Source: Planctomycetota bacterium (GTDB lineage Bacteria > Planctomycetota > Phycisphaerae > Phycisphaerales > UBA1924). Taken from it: 64,000 bases of DNA. The stretch is taken from the NCBI GenBank assembly GCA_018242625.1, contig JAFEBO010000010.1, positions 39,047 through 103,046 of the forward strand, written 5' to 3'. Below, piece by piece: positions 21,493-31,738 of this stretch. Each line of letters starts with the position of its first letter. Position 1 is the stretch's first letter. The position numbers and the translations under genes are program-made. The notes beneath the pieces are model-generated. The model was not told the DNA's origin. It made no database searches and worked only from the letters and a program-made list of their open reading frames with translations.

Positions 21493-21931
21493 CTCCCCCT
21501 GCCGGGAAATCGACAGGCCTCCCGCCGCGTAGGTGGCGGAAGGATATCTCTGACAATTGAACAGTTGGGAACCGCGCGAGAATGTGCGGCACGAGCAACC
21601 GGATCACTCCGGGACGGCCCTGGCTTGGGTCTGCTTGTGCCAAACAAAACAGCCCGATCGGTGCAAAAACACACCGGTACGGGTAAGCCCGTCGAAATTC
21701 ACAGTTCGACGTTCATTCTCGTAGTGGTTGAATGAGATGGTGAAATACCTATCGATTCACGAGAGTGAAACAAACGCCGGAAGATCTCCGGCGTGTTCCG
21801 GTCACCGCAAGGTGATCGGGACGAAGACCGCCTTCTTCCTTCCGTAAGGTTTGGAGGAAGGTACTGGTTCAAACCCCTTCTTTGAAATTCTCCGGCCGGT
21901 GCCGCAAGGTGCCGGTTGGGATCAAGAAAAT
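21493..21931 (+). other. Hairpin-rich 16S rRNA leader
   Basis: The leader runs from the promoter to the mature 16S 5' end. Near 21550-21570 lies CTCTGACAATTGAACAG, which resembles the boxA-like rRNA antitermination segment. The last 140 bases hold three consecutive hairpins. The first is a 9-bp stem with GCAA loop (about 21799-21820). The second is a longer, broken stem with a GTAA loop (21829-21861). The third is a 12-bp stem with GCAA loop and several G-U pairs (about 21894-21920). These probably fold for processing of the transcript. Confidence 0.55.
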
Positions 21932-23597
<1,666 letters not shown>

Positions 23598-23630
23598 CAC
23601 CCCGCCCACAAGGCGGGGTGTTTTCGTTTT
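23598..23630 (+). terminator. Rho-independent terminator of the 16S transcript
   Basis: A perfect 9-bp stem (CACCCCGCC/GGCGGGGTG, 23598-23606 with 23612-23620) and the T-rich tail TTTTCGTTTT. Confidence 0.93.
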
Positions 23631-23736
23631 GCCGGGCAACGGAGCGGCCCTTGACAAATCCTGGAATTCCTCACGCGCGCCGTCCTTTCGGTGCGTTTTT
23701 GCATGTGAAAACGCTCCCCTTTTTTCAGGAGTTCTT

Positions 23737-25023
23737 ATGCGAGCCGTTCTTTTTTCCGCGTGCTTCCAGGTGATCGGCGCGACCTTGGTTCTGGCTGGTC
23801 CGATCACAAACCCGGGCTTTGAGGACCCCGTACTCGGCCCTGAAGCGTTCCTGAATGGTTCCGCCCCCGGATGGACCGGTTCCACGGTGAAGGATTTTTA
23901 CTTCGGGATCACCTCTCAGGCCGGGCTCTTGCCTCCCATCCCTGAAGGAAGCCAGGTCGCCTTCGTGAACAACTTCGCAACCCCCGGCGGCACGCCAACC
24001 AGTAATGCGATTGCCCAGCAGCTTGGCGGCGTGCTGGAAGCCAACCGCGCCTACATCCTCTCCGCCTCCTTCGGCTGGCGATTCGACAACTCCGAATCCA
24101 GGGGCACGCTCGAACTCTGGTCGGGAGGCACAGTGTCGGAGGGAATCGTCACGGGGGGGACGCTGCTGGCCTCAAAGTCGGTCAAACTCGCGAAGGGCCA
24201 ATTTGTCCGCGAATCGGTCACCTTCCTCTCGCTTCCTCCCTGGGATCACCTCGGGGAGAAACTCTCGGTCCGACTCGTGGGCACTCCGATCGCAAACACC
24301 TTTGCGCAGACCAACTTCGACGACGTTCACCTGCTCGTCGAGCGCCTGGACCCCTGCCAGAGCGACAACACCCGCGACAGCGTGGTCGACGACGTCGACT
24401 TCGTCAACTTCCTCTCCCAGTACAACGCTTATTTCTGCAATCCCGTGCCGCTGGCCTGCACCGCGGACCTCAACTACGACGGCTTCGTGGACGATGCGGA
24501 CTTTTCCATCTTTGTCGTCGCGTACAACGAGTACCTCTGCCCGCCCTTTACGCCCCGGATGCGGCCGGTCTCCCAGAACCGCTCTGTTCTCGCTCACGCC
24601 GGTGCGAATTCCAACTCCGCATCCGCGCCCGATTACAACCCTTTCTCGCGATCGGTGAACGCTTCCGCCCCATCCGGCAGCGCTTCGGCGCAGCAGACTT
24701 CTGCGCTCGGCGAGTTTGGTTTTTCGGTTGACCATTCGGCGTCCGCGGGCGGGCAGGGCGGCCCTTCCTCCAATTCGAACTTCAGCTATGTCTTCGATCT
24801 GGATTACCAGGCCGCGTACACCCTGAATCCCAAGGTCAACAACGTTCAGGTCGCCGGCTCCTTCGTCGGCCCGAACATCAGCCTCGATCTCACCTTCCCC
24901 GGCCCCTTCAGCGGCACTCTTTCGCCGGGTCGCTACACGGTGAACAGCCAGTGTTTCGGCGGCGGCGGAGGGGGCGGCAGCGGCAGCACCAAGGTCGAGT
25001 TCATCCTGAATCAGTTGCCATGA
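23737..25023 (+). CDS. Secreted dockerin-like protein, first of a tandem pair
   Basis: 428 residues. Signal peptide at 1-20. The next ~190 residues form a beta-rich domain with the conserved run S-F-G-W-R-x-D-N-x-E-S-R-G-T-L-E-L-W-S-G-G-T. At about 205-270 there are two dockerin-like calcium loops, the first degenerate (DNTRDSVVDDVDF) and the second intact (DLNYDGFVDDADF), each followed by a helix ending in Cys. The remaining ~160 residues hold a second beta domain that ends in a Gly-rich strand. No PEP-CTERM signal or cohesin is seen. The start at 23737 is preferred over 23629 because AGGAG sits eight bases upstream and the signal peptide follows. Confidence 0.85.
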   Translation: MRAVLFSACFQVIGATLVLAGPITNPGFEDPVLGPEAFLNGSAPGWTGSTVKDFYFGITSQAGLLPPIPEGSQVAFVNNFATPGGTPTSNAIAQQLGGVLEANRAYILSASFGWRFDNSESRGTLELWSGGTVSEGIVTGGTLLASKSVKLAKGQFVRESVTFLSLPPWDHLGEKLSVRLVGTPIANTFAQTNFDDVHLLVERLDPCQSDNTRDSVVDDVDFVNFLSQYNAYFCNPVPLACTADLNYDGFVDDADFSIFVVAYNEYLCPPFTPRMRPVSQNRSVLAHAGANSNSASAPDYNPFSRSVNASAPSGSASAQQTSALGEFGFSVDHSASAGGQGGPSSNSNFSYVFDLDYQAAYTLNPKVNNVQVAGSFVGPNISLDLTFPGPFSGTLSPGRYTVNSQCFGGGGGGGSGSTKVEFILNQLP

Positions 25024-25101
25024 GCCGTGGGGTACGCGCCCAGAAGGCAAGCGTGCTTGTGACTGCCGCTCCGAGCATTGTCCTCGATCGGAGAATTCCA
25101 G

Positions 25102-26391
25102 ATGCGCTCCATCACGATCGCTTTGTTTGGTGCGGCCTTTTCTGCCGCGTCCTTTGCAGGTCTTCTCAATAACCCAAGCTTTGAGCTCCCCAGGCTCAAT
25201 CCGAATTCGTTCTTGAACGGGCAGATCACCAACTGGTCCGGTCCCACCGCGCAGCCGTACTACTTCGGTCTTTCGTCACAGGCTTCGGTTCTTCCCCCCA
25301 TCCCGGCGGGATCTCAGGTCGCGTTTGTCAACAATTTCGGCGGAGACGGCGCACCGACCAGCTACGGCGTTGCGCAGCGTCTGAGCATCAATCTCGAGGC
25401 CAACGTCGCCTACATCCTGTCGGCTTCTTTCGGCTGGCGCACCGACAACGCCGAGTCCAGGGGCACGCTTGAGCTCTGGTCTGGCGGCACGGTCTCCGAA
25501 GGAGCCGTCACGGGCGGCACGCTTCTCGCTTCCAAACAAGTGACGCTCATCAAGGGGCAGTTTGTCCGCGAGACGCTGCGCTTCCTGTCCGTCCCGCCGT
25601 GGGATCACCTGGGCGAAAAACTCACGGTCCGGCTTGCGGGAACTCCTTTAGCGAGTGGCTTTGCCCAGATCAACTTTGACGACGTGCAGTTGCTGGCCGA
25701 GAAGATGCAGCCCTGCCAGGCCGACATCACCCGCGACGGAGCCGTGGACGACGCCGACTTCTCGATCTTCGCCCTGCAGTACAACAACCTTTTCTGCAGC
25801 ACCGAGCCCGATCCGCAGGCCCTGCCCTATTTCTGCAGCGCCGACCTCAACTTCGACGGGGTCGTGGACGACTCGGATTTCAGCCTCTTCGTGGTTGCCT
25901 ACAACGACCTGATCTGCCCGGGCGTCTCGCCGCACATCATCCCGGTACAGCAGGATCGCTACGTCTCCGCCGTTGTGTTCCCGAATTCGGACTTCGCCAA
26001 AGCACCCGGCTTTGAACCGTTCTCGAGCTCGCTCGATGTTTCCTGGAATCTCAGCCAGGCCCGCGCCAGCCAGGATTCCACGCTCGGGCAGTTCGGCTTC
26101 GAGGTCTCTCACTCTGCCCATACGAGCGGCATCGACATTCCGGCGGCCGATTCGCACTTCAAGTTTGTCTTTGACCTTGATCAAAGGGCCGAGTCGTGGC
26201 TGCTGACAAGCATGATCTCGGGTTCGGTGGTCACGGGCTCGTTTGTCGGCCCCGGCGTCAACATCAGCCTCGCGACTTCGGGTCAGGTCATTGGGTACCT
26301 CCCGGCGGGCCGCTACACCGTCACAAGCCATTGCGCTTCCGGGTCGGGCGGAAGTGCCAACGCGGCAATCAACTTCACGATCTTCCATTGA
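25102..26391 (+). CDS. Secreted dockerin-like protein, second of a tandem pair
   Basis: 429 residues, a clear paralogue of the gene 78 bases upstream, with the same order: signal peptide, beta domain, two dockerin-like loops (DITRDGAVDDADFS and DLNFDGVVDDSDFS), and a C-terminal beta domain. Long blocks such as SRGTLELWSGGTVSEG and PPWDHLGEKL are shared exactly. Both calcium loops are intact here, unlike the first copy. In cellulosomes dockerins bind cohesins; outside clostridia such loops are common in planctomycete secreted proteins with no known partner. The start at 25102 has GGAGA upstream. Confidence 0.85.
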   Translation: MRSITIALFGAAFSAASFAGLLNNPSFELPRLNPNSFLNGQITNWSGPTAQPYYFGLSSQASVLPPIPAGSQVAFVNNFGGDGAPTSYGVAQRLSINLEANVAYILSASFGWRTDNAESRGTLELWSGGTVSEGAVTGGTLLASKQVTLIKGQFVRETLRFLSVPPWDHLGEKLTVRLAGTPLASGFAQINFDDVQLLAEKMQPCQADITRDGAVDDADFSIFALQYNNLFCSTEPDPQALPYFCSADLNFDGVVDDSDFSLFVVAYNDLICPGVSPHIIPVQQDRYVSAVVFPNSDFAKAPGFEPFSSSLDVSWNLSQARASQDSTLGQFGFEVSHSAHTSGIDIPAADSHFKFVFDLDQRAESWLLTSMISGSVVTGSFVGPGVNISLATSGQVIGYLPAGRYTVTSHCASGSGGSANAAINFTIFH

Positions 26392-26486
26392 GCCGGCACT
26401 GGCGCCTGCTGAAGGGGTCCCGAGCCTCAACCTGTGCCCCGATTGTGCACGGCGAATCACGGATTTTCGACAACAACCGATCCACT

Positions 26487-26522
26487 CCGCCTTGCCCTCG
26501 CGGCAAGGCGGGGTTGTTTTTG
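26487..26522 (+). terminator. Rho-independent terminator after the dockerin-like pair
   Basis: A perfect 10-bp stem (26487-26496 with 26502-26511), loop CTCGC, followed by GGTTGTTTTT. Confidence 0.9.
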
Positions 26523-26621
26523 GCGCATAAAGGTGTACCGAAAGTGCACCGGGCGCCGCATCTTCGCCCGCTACGTTCCGCTCCATAGCCGCCCGCATTC
26601 CGCGGCGGCAAAGGAGCCATC

Positions 26622-26924
26622 ATGTACGACACCAGCAATCTCGATAAGTTTGCACGCCTTGGCCAGCTCGCCCCGGATGCCTTTAAGGCCTTCGTCGCCT
26701 TTGATCAGGCGGTTGTTGCGTCGGGCATTATCCCCGTCAAGTACAAGGAGCTGATCGCGGTGGGAGTCGCACTCACCACCCAGTGCCCGTACTGCATCAA
26801 GATTCACACCGCCAAGGCGCGACAGGCCGGGGCAACGGATCAGGAACTGGCGGAGACGACCCTGCTTGCCGCCGCCCTCCGCGCGGGCGCCGCGATGACC
26901 CACGGCACCCACACGCTTGCGTAG
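26622..26924 (+). CDS. Carboxymuconolactone decarboxylase / AhpD-like protein
   Basis: 100 residues of the small AhpD-like all-helical fold, with the redox motif C-P-Y-C-x-x-x-H (QCPYCIKIH) and the following helix A-x-x-x-G-A-T-x-x-E-L-x-E. Members act as thiol peroxidase partners or as decarboxylases. The Cys pair favours a redox role. AAAGGAGCCATC precedes the ATG. It converges on the glycosyltransferase on its right. Confidence 0.9.
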   Translation: MYDTSNLDKFARLGQLAPDAFKAFVAFDQAVVASGIIPVKYKELIAVGVALTTQCPYCIKIHTAKARQAGATDQELAETTLLAAALRAGAAMTHGTHTLA

Positions 26925-26955
26925 TGCTGTGGGCCGATGAACGATCCCGACCCGC

Positions 26956-27624
26956 CTATTGCAGGGCTGCCATGTCGATGATCACACCCGGCTGTGCCTG
27001 CTGGGCGTTCCAGGCGGCGAGCGCCGGCGGCACATCCTCATAATCGTGCCAGATCTTCAGCGGGCCAAAGAACGTCTTCATCCAGCGGGGACGGAAATTC
27101 CAGTTGCACGGGAGCACGAAGGGCACAAACCGTGTCTCGTCAACGGCGACCGCGAAGCTCGCCTGATCGTTGTTGGGCGCCACCAGCACCTGATTCCCCT
27201 GCCTCACTCGCGTGGAAGCGCCGACAGTCTTGATCACTTTTTTCCAGTGCTCGAAGACCGGCGCCGCCTTGCGCGAGAAGAACAGGACACCCGAGTTGTA
27301 CTCGACCATATCTCCCAGGATCCCGTCGTACCGGCGTGCCCACGGGCACTCGCATATCGAGCAGGCAAGCCCGTGCGCGGCCGCCTTCTCGAAGGCGAAA
27401 TCGAGCTTGTCGAGCACCACTGTGTCCGCATCGAGGTAAAGCGTTTCCTCGAATGGGGAAAACTCGAACATGTCCACCTTGTTCAGAAACGTGCTCTCGC
27501 CGGGCAGCCTTCGGACTTCGACCGGCAGGTCGGGATGGAATCGGCGGAGCGACTCGATCGACCGGCCGAGCACCTTTTCCGCCCGTTCGCCCCAGGTGAT
27601 GTACAGCACGCCGCGACTGGTCAT
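26956..27624 (-). CDS. Glycosyltransferase-like protein with a DxD motif
   Basis: 222 residues from MTSRGVLYITWGERAEKVLG. The nucleotide-sugar binding DxD is in L-Y-L-D-A-D-T-V-V-L-D, and a later M-V-E-Y-N-S-G-V-L-F-F is typical of GT-A folds near family 8. I infer transfer of a sugar from an NDP-sugar, with acceptor unknown. The start at 27624 has GAAGGAG upstream and fits the fold better than the longer frame. It is divergent from the molybdoenzyme operon, with 83 bases between. Confidence 0.75.
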   Translation of the reverse strand: MTSRGVLYITWGERAEKVLGRSIESLRRFHPDLPVEVRRLPGESTFLNKVDMFEFSPFEETLYLDADTVVLDKLDFAFEKAAAHGLACSICECPWARRYDGILGDMVEYNSGVLFFSRKAAPVFEHWKKVIKTVGASTRVRQGNQVLVAPNNDQASFAVAVDETRFVPFVLPCNWNFRPRWMKTFFGPLKIWHDYEDVPPALAAWNAQQAQPGVIIDMAALQ

Positions 27625-27707
27625 GAGTTCTCCTTCAGGAGCGTAGGAATCGGCCGGGAAAGAGGTCTTTGGTGCTGTGGTAGAGTGCACAGCGGAGGAA
27701 CCGCTTT

Positions 27708-28367
27708 ATGACCAGTCGACAGGATGAGCCCGCACCCGACCGCCCGGGTTTCTCACGGCGATCGTTCATCAAGTCGATCGGTGCTTCCGCCACCGCATCG
27801 ACATTGACCGGAATCGCGACGTCCCAGGCCGGTCTGCTCGGACGCGAATCTGAAGCAACGCCTTTGCTCGGACCGGGGACTGTTCCGCTCGAATTCAACA
27901 TCAACGGTAAGGCCGAAAAGGTCAGGGTTGAACCTTCCACGACCCTTGCCCAGGTGCTGCGATATTCGCTGGGTATGACAGGCACGAAGGTGATCTGCGA
28001 CCGTGGCGCGTGCGGCGGCTGCTCCGTCATCGCCGATGGGAAGCTCATCAACTCCTGCATGACGCTTGCCGCCGATATGCAGGGGGCCAAGATCACCACG
28101 ATCGAGGGCCTTGCGCAGGGATCGAAGCTCGATCCCGTACAGGAATCGTTCCTGCGGCACGATGCGCTCCAGTGCGGCTATTGCACGCCGGGCTTTATTG
28201 TCGCGACGCGCGTCCTGCTCAACGACATTCCCAAGCCCACGCTCGCCCAGATCAAGAAGGCGCTCTCGGGGAACATCTGCCGGTGCGGAACCTACACCAA
28301 CATCTTCAACGCGGCGCTGGAGGCATCCGGGCAGCCCGTGATCATGGATCAGAAGGGAGCGGTCTAA
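27708..28367 (+). CDS. paoA: Two-[2Fe-2S] subunit of a periplasmic aldehyde oxidoreductase (PaoA-like)
   Basis: 219 residues. A Tat signal (S-R-R-S-F-I-K) near residue 19 directs export of the folded protein. The plant-type [2Fe-2S] cluster is held by C-D-R-G-A-C-G-G-C and a later Cys; the second, helical cluster by L-Q-C-G-Y-C-T-P-G-F and G-N-I-C-R-C-G-T. This is the xanthine dehydrogenase-family small subunit. GGAGGAACCGCTTT precedes the ATG. It is the first gene of a four-gene operon; the next ATG follows its stop directly. Confidence 0.9.
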   Translation: MTSRQDEPAPDRPGFSRRSFIKSIGASATASTLTGIATSQAGLLGRESEATPLLGPGTVPLEFNINGKAEKVRVEPSTTLAQVLRYSLGMTGTKVICDRGACGGCSVIADGKLINSCMTLAADMQGAKITTIEGLAQGSKLDPVQESFLRHDALQCGYCTPGFIVATRVLLNDIPKPTLAQIKKALSGNICRCGTYTNIFNAALEASGQPVIMDQKGAV

Positions 28368-30467
28368 ATGAAAGCCGACACCGCCCCGGCCATACCGGCC
28401 GGACCGTTCGCCATCCCGACCGACATGCCCACGCTCAACCGGCCGATGAACCTCGGCCAGTCGATAGACGACAACACCTCGCGGCTTGACGGGATCGCCA
28501 AGATCACCGGTGCCGCCAGGTATTCGAGCGACATGATCCTGCCCAACAGCCTTTACGCGCGGTTTGTCCGATGCCCCTTCGGCGCGGCCAACCTTGAAAG
28601 CTTCGATGACACCGAGGCGCTGAAGGTGGACGGCGTGATCGAGATCGACATCCAGCCCAAGGAGTGCCAGTACGACGGGCAGCCCGTGGGCCATGTGGCC
28701 GCGACGTCGCCCATGGCGGTCGATCGGGCGATGCGGGCGCTCAATCTGAAATGGAAAAAGCTGCCGGTCAAGACGCAGATTACCGACACGGTGAAGCAGG
28801 AAGTGCCACAGGGCGAGGTGAGCGGGGCGGATGTGACGTTCGCCGCGGTGTACTCGACACCCGTCCAGACGCATTCTTCGCTCGAAACGCACGGCGGCGT
28901 TGTCGATCATCGCGGAGACAAGGCCACCGTCTACGCCTCGACGCAGGGCACCTCTTCCGTGCGAGACGGCTTTGGCGATGCGCTCGGGCTGAAGCAGTCC
29001 GACTTTGAGGTTGTGTGCGAATACGTGGGCGGCGGATTCGGCTCCAAGCTCGGCGGCCCGGGCAAGGAGCTCATGCTGGCGGCGAAGCTTTCGCAGAAGT
29101 TCAAGCGCCCGGCGTATGTGATGTGCAACCGCTGGGAAGAGCACCTGGACACGGGCAACCGGCCTTCGAGCATGACGAGCGTCAAGCTCGGGCTGAAGAA
29201 GGACGGGTCGGTCGTCGGGGGCGAGATCCGCACCTGGGGCGGCACCGGCGTCGGACGCGGGGGCGGCGGCGTCGCGATTCCTTCGGGGCGGTATGACTTT
29301 CAGGGCGTTGATAAGAAGCACAACGATGTCAGTTTTAACGGCGGCGGGCCTCGCCCCTTCCGCGCTCCGGGACATCCGCAGGCGGTCTTCGCTGAGGAGC
29401 TCATGCTCGACGAGGCGGCGGCGCTGATCGGCATGGACCCACTAACCATCCGGCGCAAGCTCCTCAAGGACGATGTGTATCGCGAGATGATGGAGATGGG
29501 GGCCAGGCTCATCGGCTGGAACGAACGCAAGCCGACAGGCTCACAGAAAACGGCGATGCGCATCGGCTACGGGATCGGCACGGGCGGGTGGGGGAGCGCT
29601 TCGCCCGGCGGAAGTGCGGAAGTGGTCATTCACCAGGACGGTTCGGTCGAGAGCCGCACCGGCACCCAGGACATCGGCACGGGTCAGCGGACATCGATGG
29701 GAATATGCACCGCTTCGGCGATCGGCATTCCGCTCAGCCTTGTGACGGTGCAGATCGGGCGCTCAACCTTGCCCCCGGGACCGGGCTCGGGCGGCTCGGT
29801 CACATCACCGACGACGGCGCCCACCATGATGGCGGCGGCGGAAGCTGCAAAGAAAAAGCTGCTCGAGCACGTGGCACGCCAGGCAAATGAAAAAGCCGAG
29901 GACTTGAGCGTGAAGGACGGGCAGGTTCTTCGGCGTGGCGAGAAGTTCCTGTCGTGGAAGGACGCGTGTTCCAAATTGACCGCTGAAGGCGTGACGGGTT
30001 CGGCCAGTACGGGCGAAGGGGGCAGGGGCGCTTCGCAGGGCGTGCAGTTCATGAAGGTGGTGGTGGATTGCGAGACGGGGATCGTGCATCCCAGGCACGT
30101 GATCGCGATTCAGTCGTGCGGGCGGGTGATCTGCCGCAAGACGGCGGAAAGCCAGATCATCGGCGGTGTGATCCAGGGGATTTCGTACGGCATGTTCGAG
30201 AACAAGATCCTGGATCGCAACACCGGCGCGATGGTGAATCCGAACCTGGAGTGGTACAAGGTTCTGGGCCCCAACGACATGCCGCACATCGAGCCGGTGC
30301 TCTGGTGGCACGGCCAGACGGGGGTGAAAGCGCTGGGGGAACCGCCGAACATCCCGACTGCGGGGGCTCTGGCCTGCGCGGTTTACAACGCCGTCGGCTC
30401 GCCCGTCCGGCACTTGCCCCTGACTCCGGACAAGGTGCTGGCGGCGCTGGAAGGAGCGGCATCATGA
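28368..30467 (+). CDS. paoC: Molybdopterin-binding catalytic subunit, aldehyde oxidoreductase (PaoC-like)
   Basis: 699 residues of the xanthine dehydrogenase large-subunit family. It has T-G-A-A-R-Y near residue 45, the active-site loop Y-V-G-G-G-F-G-S-K (about 220) that contacts the cofactor, R-P-F-R-A-P-G-H-P-Q (about 326), and the catalytic Glu region G-V-K-A-L-G-E-P-P-N (about 655). Substrate is probably an aldehyde by analogy with E. coli PaoABC; this is inference. It starts immediately after paoA (TAA-ATG) and its TGA overlaps the ATG of the FAD subunit. Confidence 0.9.
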   Translation: MKADTAPAIPAGPFAIPTDMPTLNRPMNLGQSIDDNTSRLDGIAKITGAARYSSDMILPNSLYARFVRCPFGAANLESFDDTEALKVDGVIEIDIQPKECQYDGQPVGHVAATSPMAVDRAMRALNLKWKKLPVKTQITDTVKQEVPQGEVSGADVTFAAVYSTPVQTHSSLETHGGVVDHRGDKATVYASTQGTSSVRDGFGDALGLKQSDFEVVCEYVGGGFGSKLGGPGKELMLAAKLSQKFKRPAYVMCNRWEEHLDTGNRPSSMTSVKLGLKKDGSVVGGEIRTWGGTGVGRGGGGVAIPSGRYDFQGVDKKHNDVSFNGGGPRPFRAPGHPQAVFAEELMLDEAAALIGMDPLTIRRKLLKDDVYREMMEMGARLIGWNERKPTGSQKTAMRIGYGIGTGGWGSASPGGSAEVVIHQDGSVESRTGTQDIGTGQRTSMGICTASAIGIPLSLVTVQIGRSTLPPGPGSGGSVTSPTTAPTMMAAAEAAKKKLLEHVARQANEKAEDLSVKDGQVLRRGEKFLSWKDACSKLTAEGVTGSASTGEGGRGASQGVQFMKVVVDCETGIVHPRHVIAIQSCGRVICRKTAESQIIGGVIQGISYGMFENKILDRNTGAMVNPNLEWYKVLGPNDMPHIEPVLWWHGQTGVKALGEPPNIPTAGALACAVYNAVGSPVRHLPLTPDKVLAALEGAAS

Positions 30468-31465
30468 ACAACTTCGCGATCGCCCGGCCCGATTCGTATG
30501 AAGCCGCTTCGGCGATGACCAGGGACAGGACATACAAGCTCGCGGTGCTGAAGGCGGGCGGCGTGGATCTTCTGGACCATCTCAAGGGTGGGCTGATTGA
30601 TCCGGACGTTCTGATCGACGTGCGCCGGGTGCGTGAGGCGGGGGCGAAGGACCCGGTCGGAATCTCCGGCGGCGTGATCCGCGTGGAAGCCGGGGCGACA
30701 CTTGCCGAGATCGCAAGGTCGGACGAATTGCTGCGGGCCGCGCCGGTGCTGGGTCAGGCCGCGGGCGACGCGGCCTCGCCGCAGGTGCGTAACGCGGCAA
30801 CTGTTGCGGGCAATCTGCTGCAGCGTCCGCGCTGCTGGTATTACCGCAACGCGCAGTTCCCGTGCCTCAAGAAGGGCGGCTCGACCTGCTTTGCGGTGGA
30901 GGGCGAGAACCGTTATCACGCGATCTTCGGCCCGGGCCCGTGCCACATCGTGCACCCGTCGAACATGGCGCCGGCGTTGCTTGTAGGTGATGCGGTGGTG
31001 CATTTGACGGGATCGGGGCGGAAAGAGCTGCCGCTTTCGGAGCTTTATCACATGCCGGACAAGGGGGTGATGAGCGAGAACAACCTGGAGGCGGGCGAGG
31101 TGGTGACGCACATCACGTGCAGGCCGATGCCGAACAGCGCGTTTTATGCGATCAAGGAGAAGCAGTCATTTGACTGGCCGGTAGCGGCAGCGGCGGTGGC
31201 GGTTGAATTGAACGGGGCGACGATCACGTCGGCGCGGGTTGTCGCGGCGGCAGTCGCCCCCGTGCCGTGGTGGCTGCCGAACGTCGAGGCGGCGCTCAAA
31301 GGTGTGGATGTTGCGAACGACGAGGCGCTGCGGAAGGCGTGTGCGATCGCGGCCGAGGGTGCGAAGCCGATGACGGATAACGGGTACAAGGTGAAGATGC
31401 TGCCGGTGGCGGTGCGGCGAGCGGTGCTCAGGAGCGCGGGAAGGCCGACGGAGGTGGAATCATGA
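30464..31465 (+). CDS. paoB: FAD subunit with an extra [4Fe-4S] motif (PaoB-like)
   Basis: 333 residues. It carries the CoxM-type FAD-binding fold, with A-G-A-T-L-A-E-I near residue 73 and R-N-A-A-T-V-A-G-N near 110. The following insertion R-P-R-C-W-Y-Y-R-N-A-Q-F-P-C with two more Cys (T-C-F-A and P-G-P-C-H) matches the [4Fe-4S] ligands known in E. coli PaoB. The ATG at 30464 overlaps the previous stop (ATGA). The order here is iron-sulphur, Mo, FAD, unlike paoA-paoB-paoC in E. coli. No PaoD-like maturation chaperone is in the window. Confidence 0.88.
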   Translation: MNNFAIARPDSYEAASAMTRDRTYKLAVLKAGGVDLLDHLKGGLIDPDVLIDVRRVREAGAKDPVGISGGVIRVEAGATLAEIARSDELLRAAPVLGQAAGDAASPQVRNAATVAGNLLQRPRCWYYRNAQFPCLKKGGSTCFAVEGENRYHAIFGPGPCHIVHPSNMAPALLVGDAVVHLTGSGRKELPLSELYHMPDKGVMSENNLEAGEVVTHITCRPMPNSAFYAIKEKQSFDWPVAAAAVAVELNGATITSARVVAAAVAPVPWWLPNVEAALKGVDVANDEALRKACAIAAEGAKPMTDNGYKVKMLPVAVRRAVLRSAGRPTEVES

Positions 31466-31719
31466 ACTTCGATGCCCCGCTCGACCTTAAGCCCTGCTGC
31501 CAGAACATCCGGCACAAGATGATGTACTGCGACCCCAGGCAATCGACGCCGGGGACGCTGGATGCGACATCGGAAACCCGGGTGCTGCTCTGCGTTCTGA
31601 CGCAGGAGGTGCTGGGACCCGATGACAAGCCGGTGACGCCGGCGGCGTGCGGACCGGGAAGGGCGTGCTACAAGGGATCCGGCTCGAATGCGTGGGTGGA
31701 TGAACGCGAGAAGGCGTGA
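31462..31719 (+). CDS. Small Cys-rich protein, last gene of the molybdoenzyme operon
   Basis: 85 residues that I do not recognise. It overlaps the FAD subunit stop by ATGA, so it is almost certainly co-translated. Six Cys are present: an adjacent pair (C12-C13), one at 23, one at 44, and two near 63-69 (A-A-C-G-P-G-R-A-C). There is no signal peptide or membrane helix. The Cys pattern and position suggest a metal or cluster role tied to the aldehyde oxidoreductase, but this is inference only. Confidence 0.7.
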   Translation: MNFDAPLDLKPCCQNIRHKMMYCDPRQSTPGTLDATSETRVLLCVLTQEVLGPDDKPVTPAACGPGRACYKGSGSNAWVDEREKA

Positions 31720-31738
31720 ATTGCGAGGCGGACGTGCG

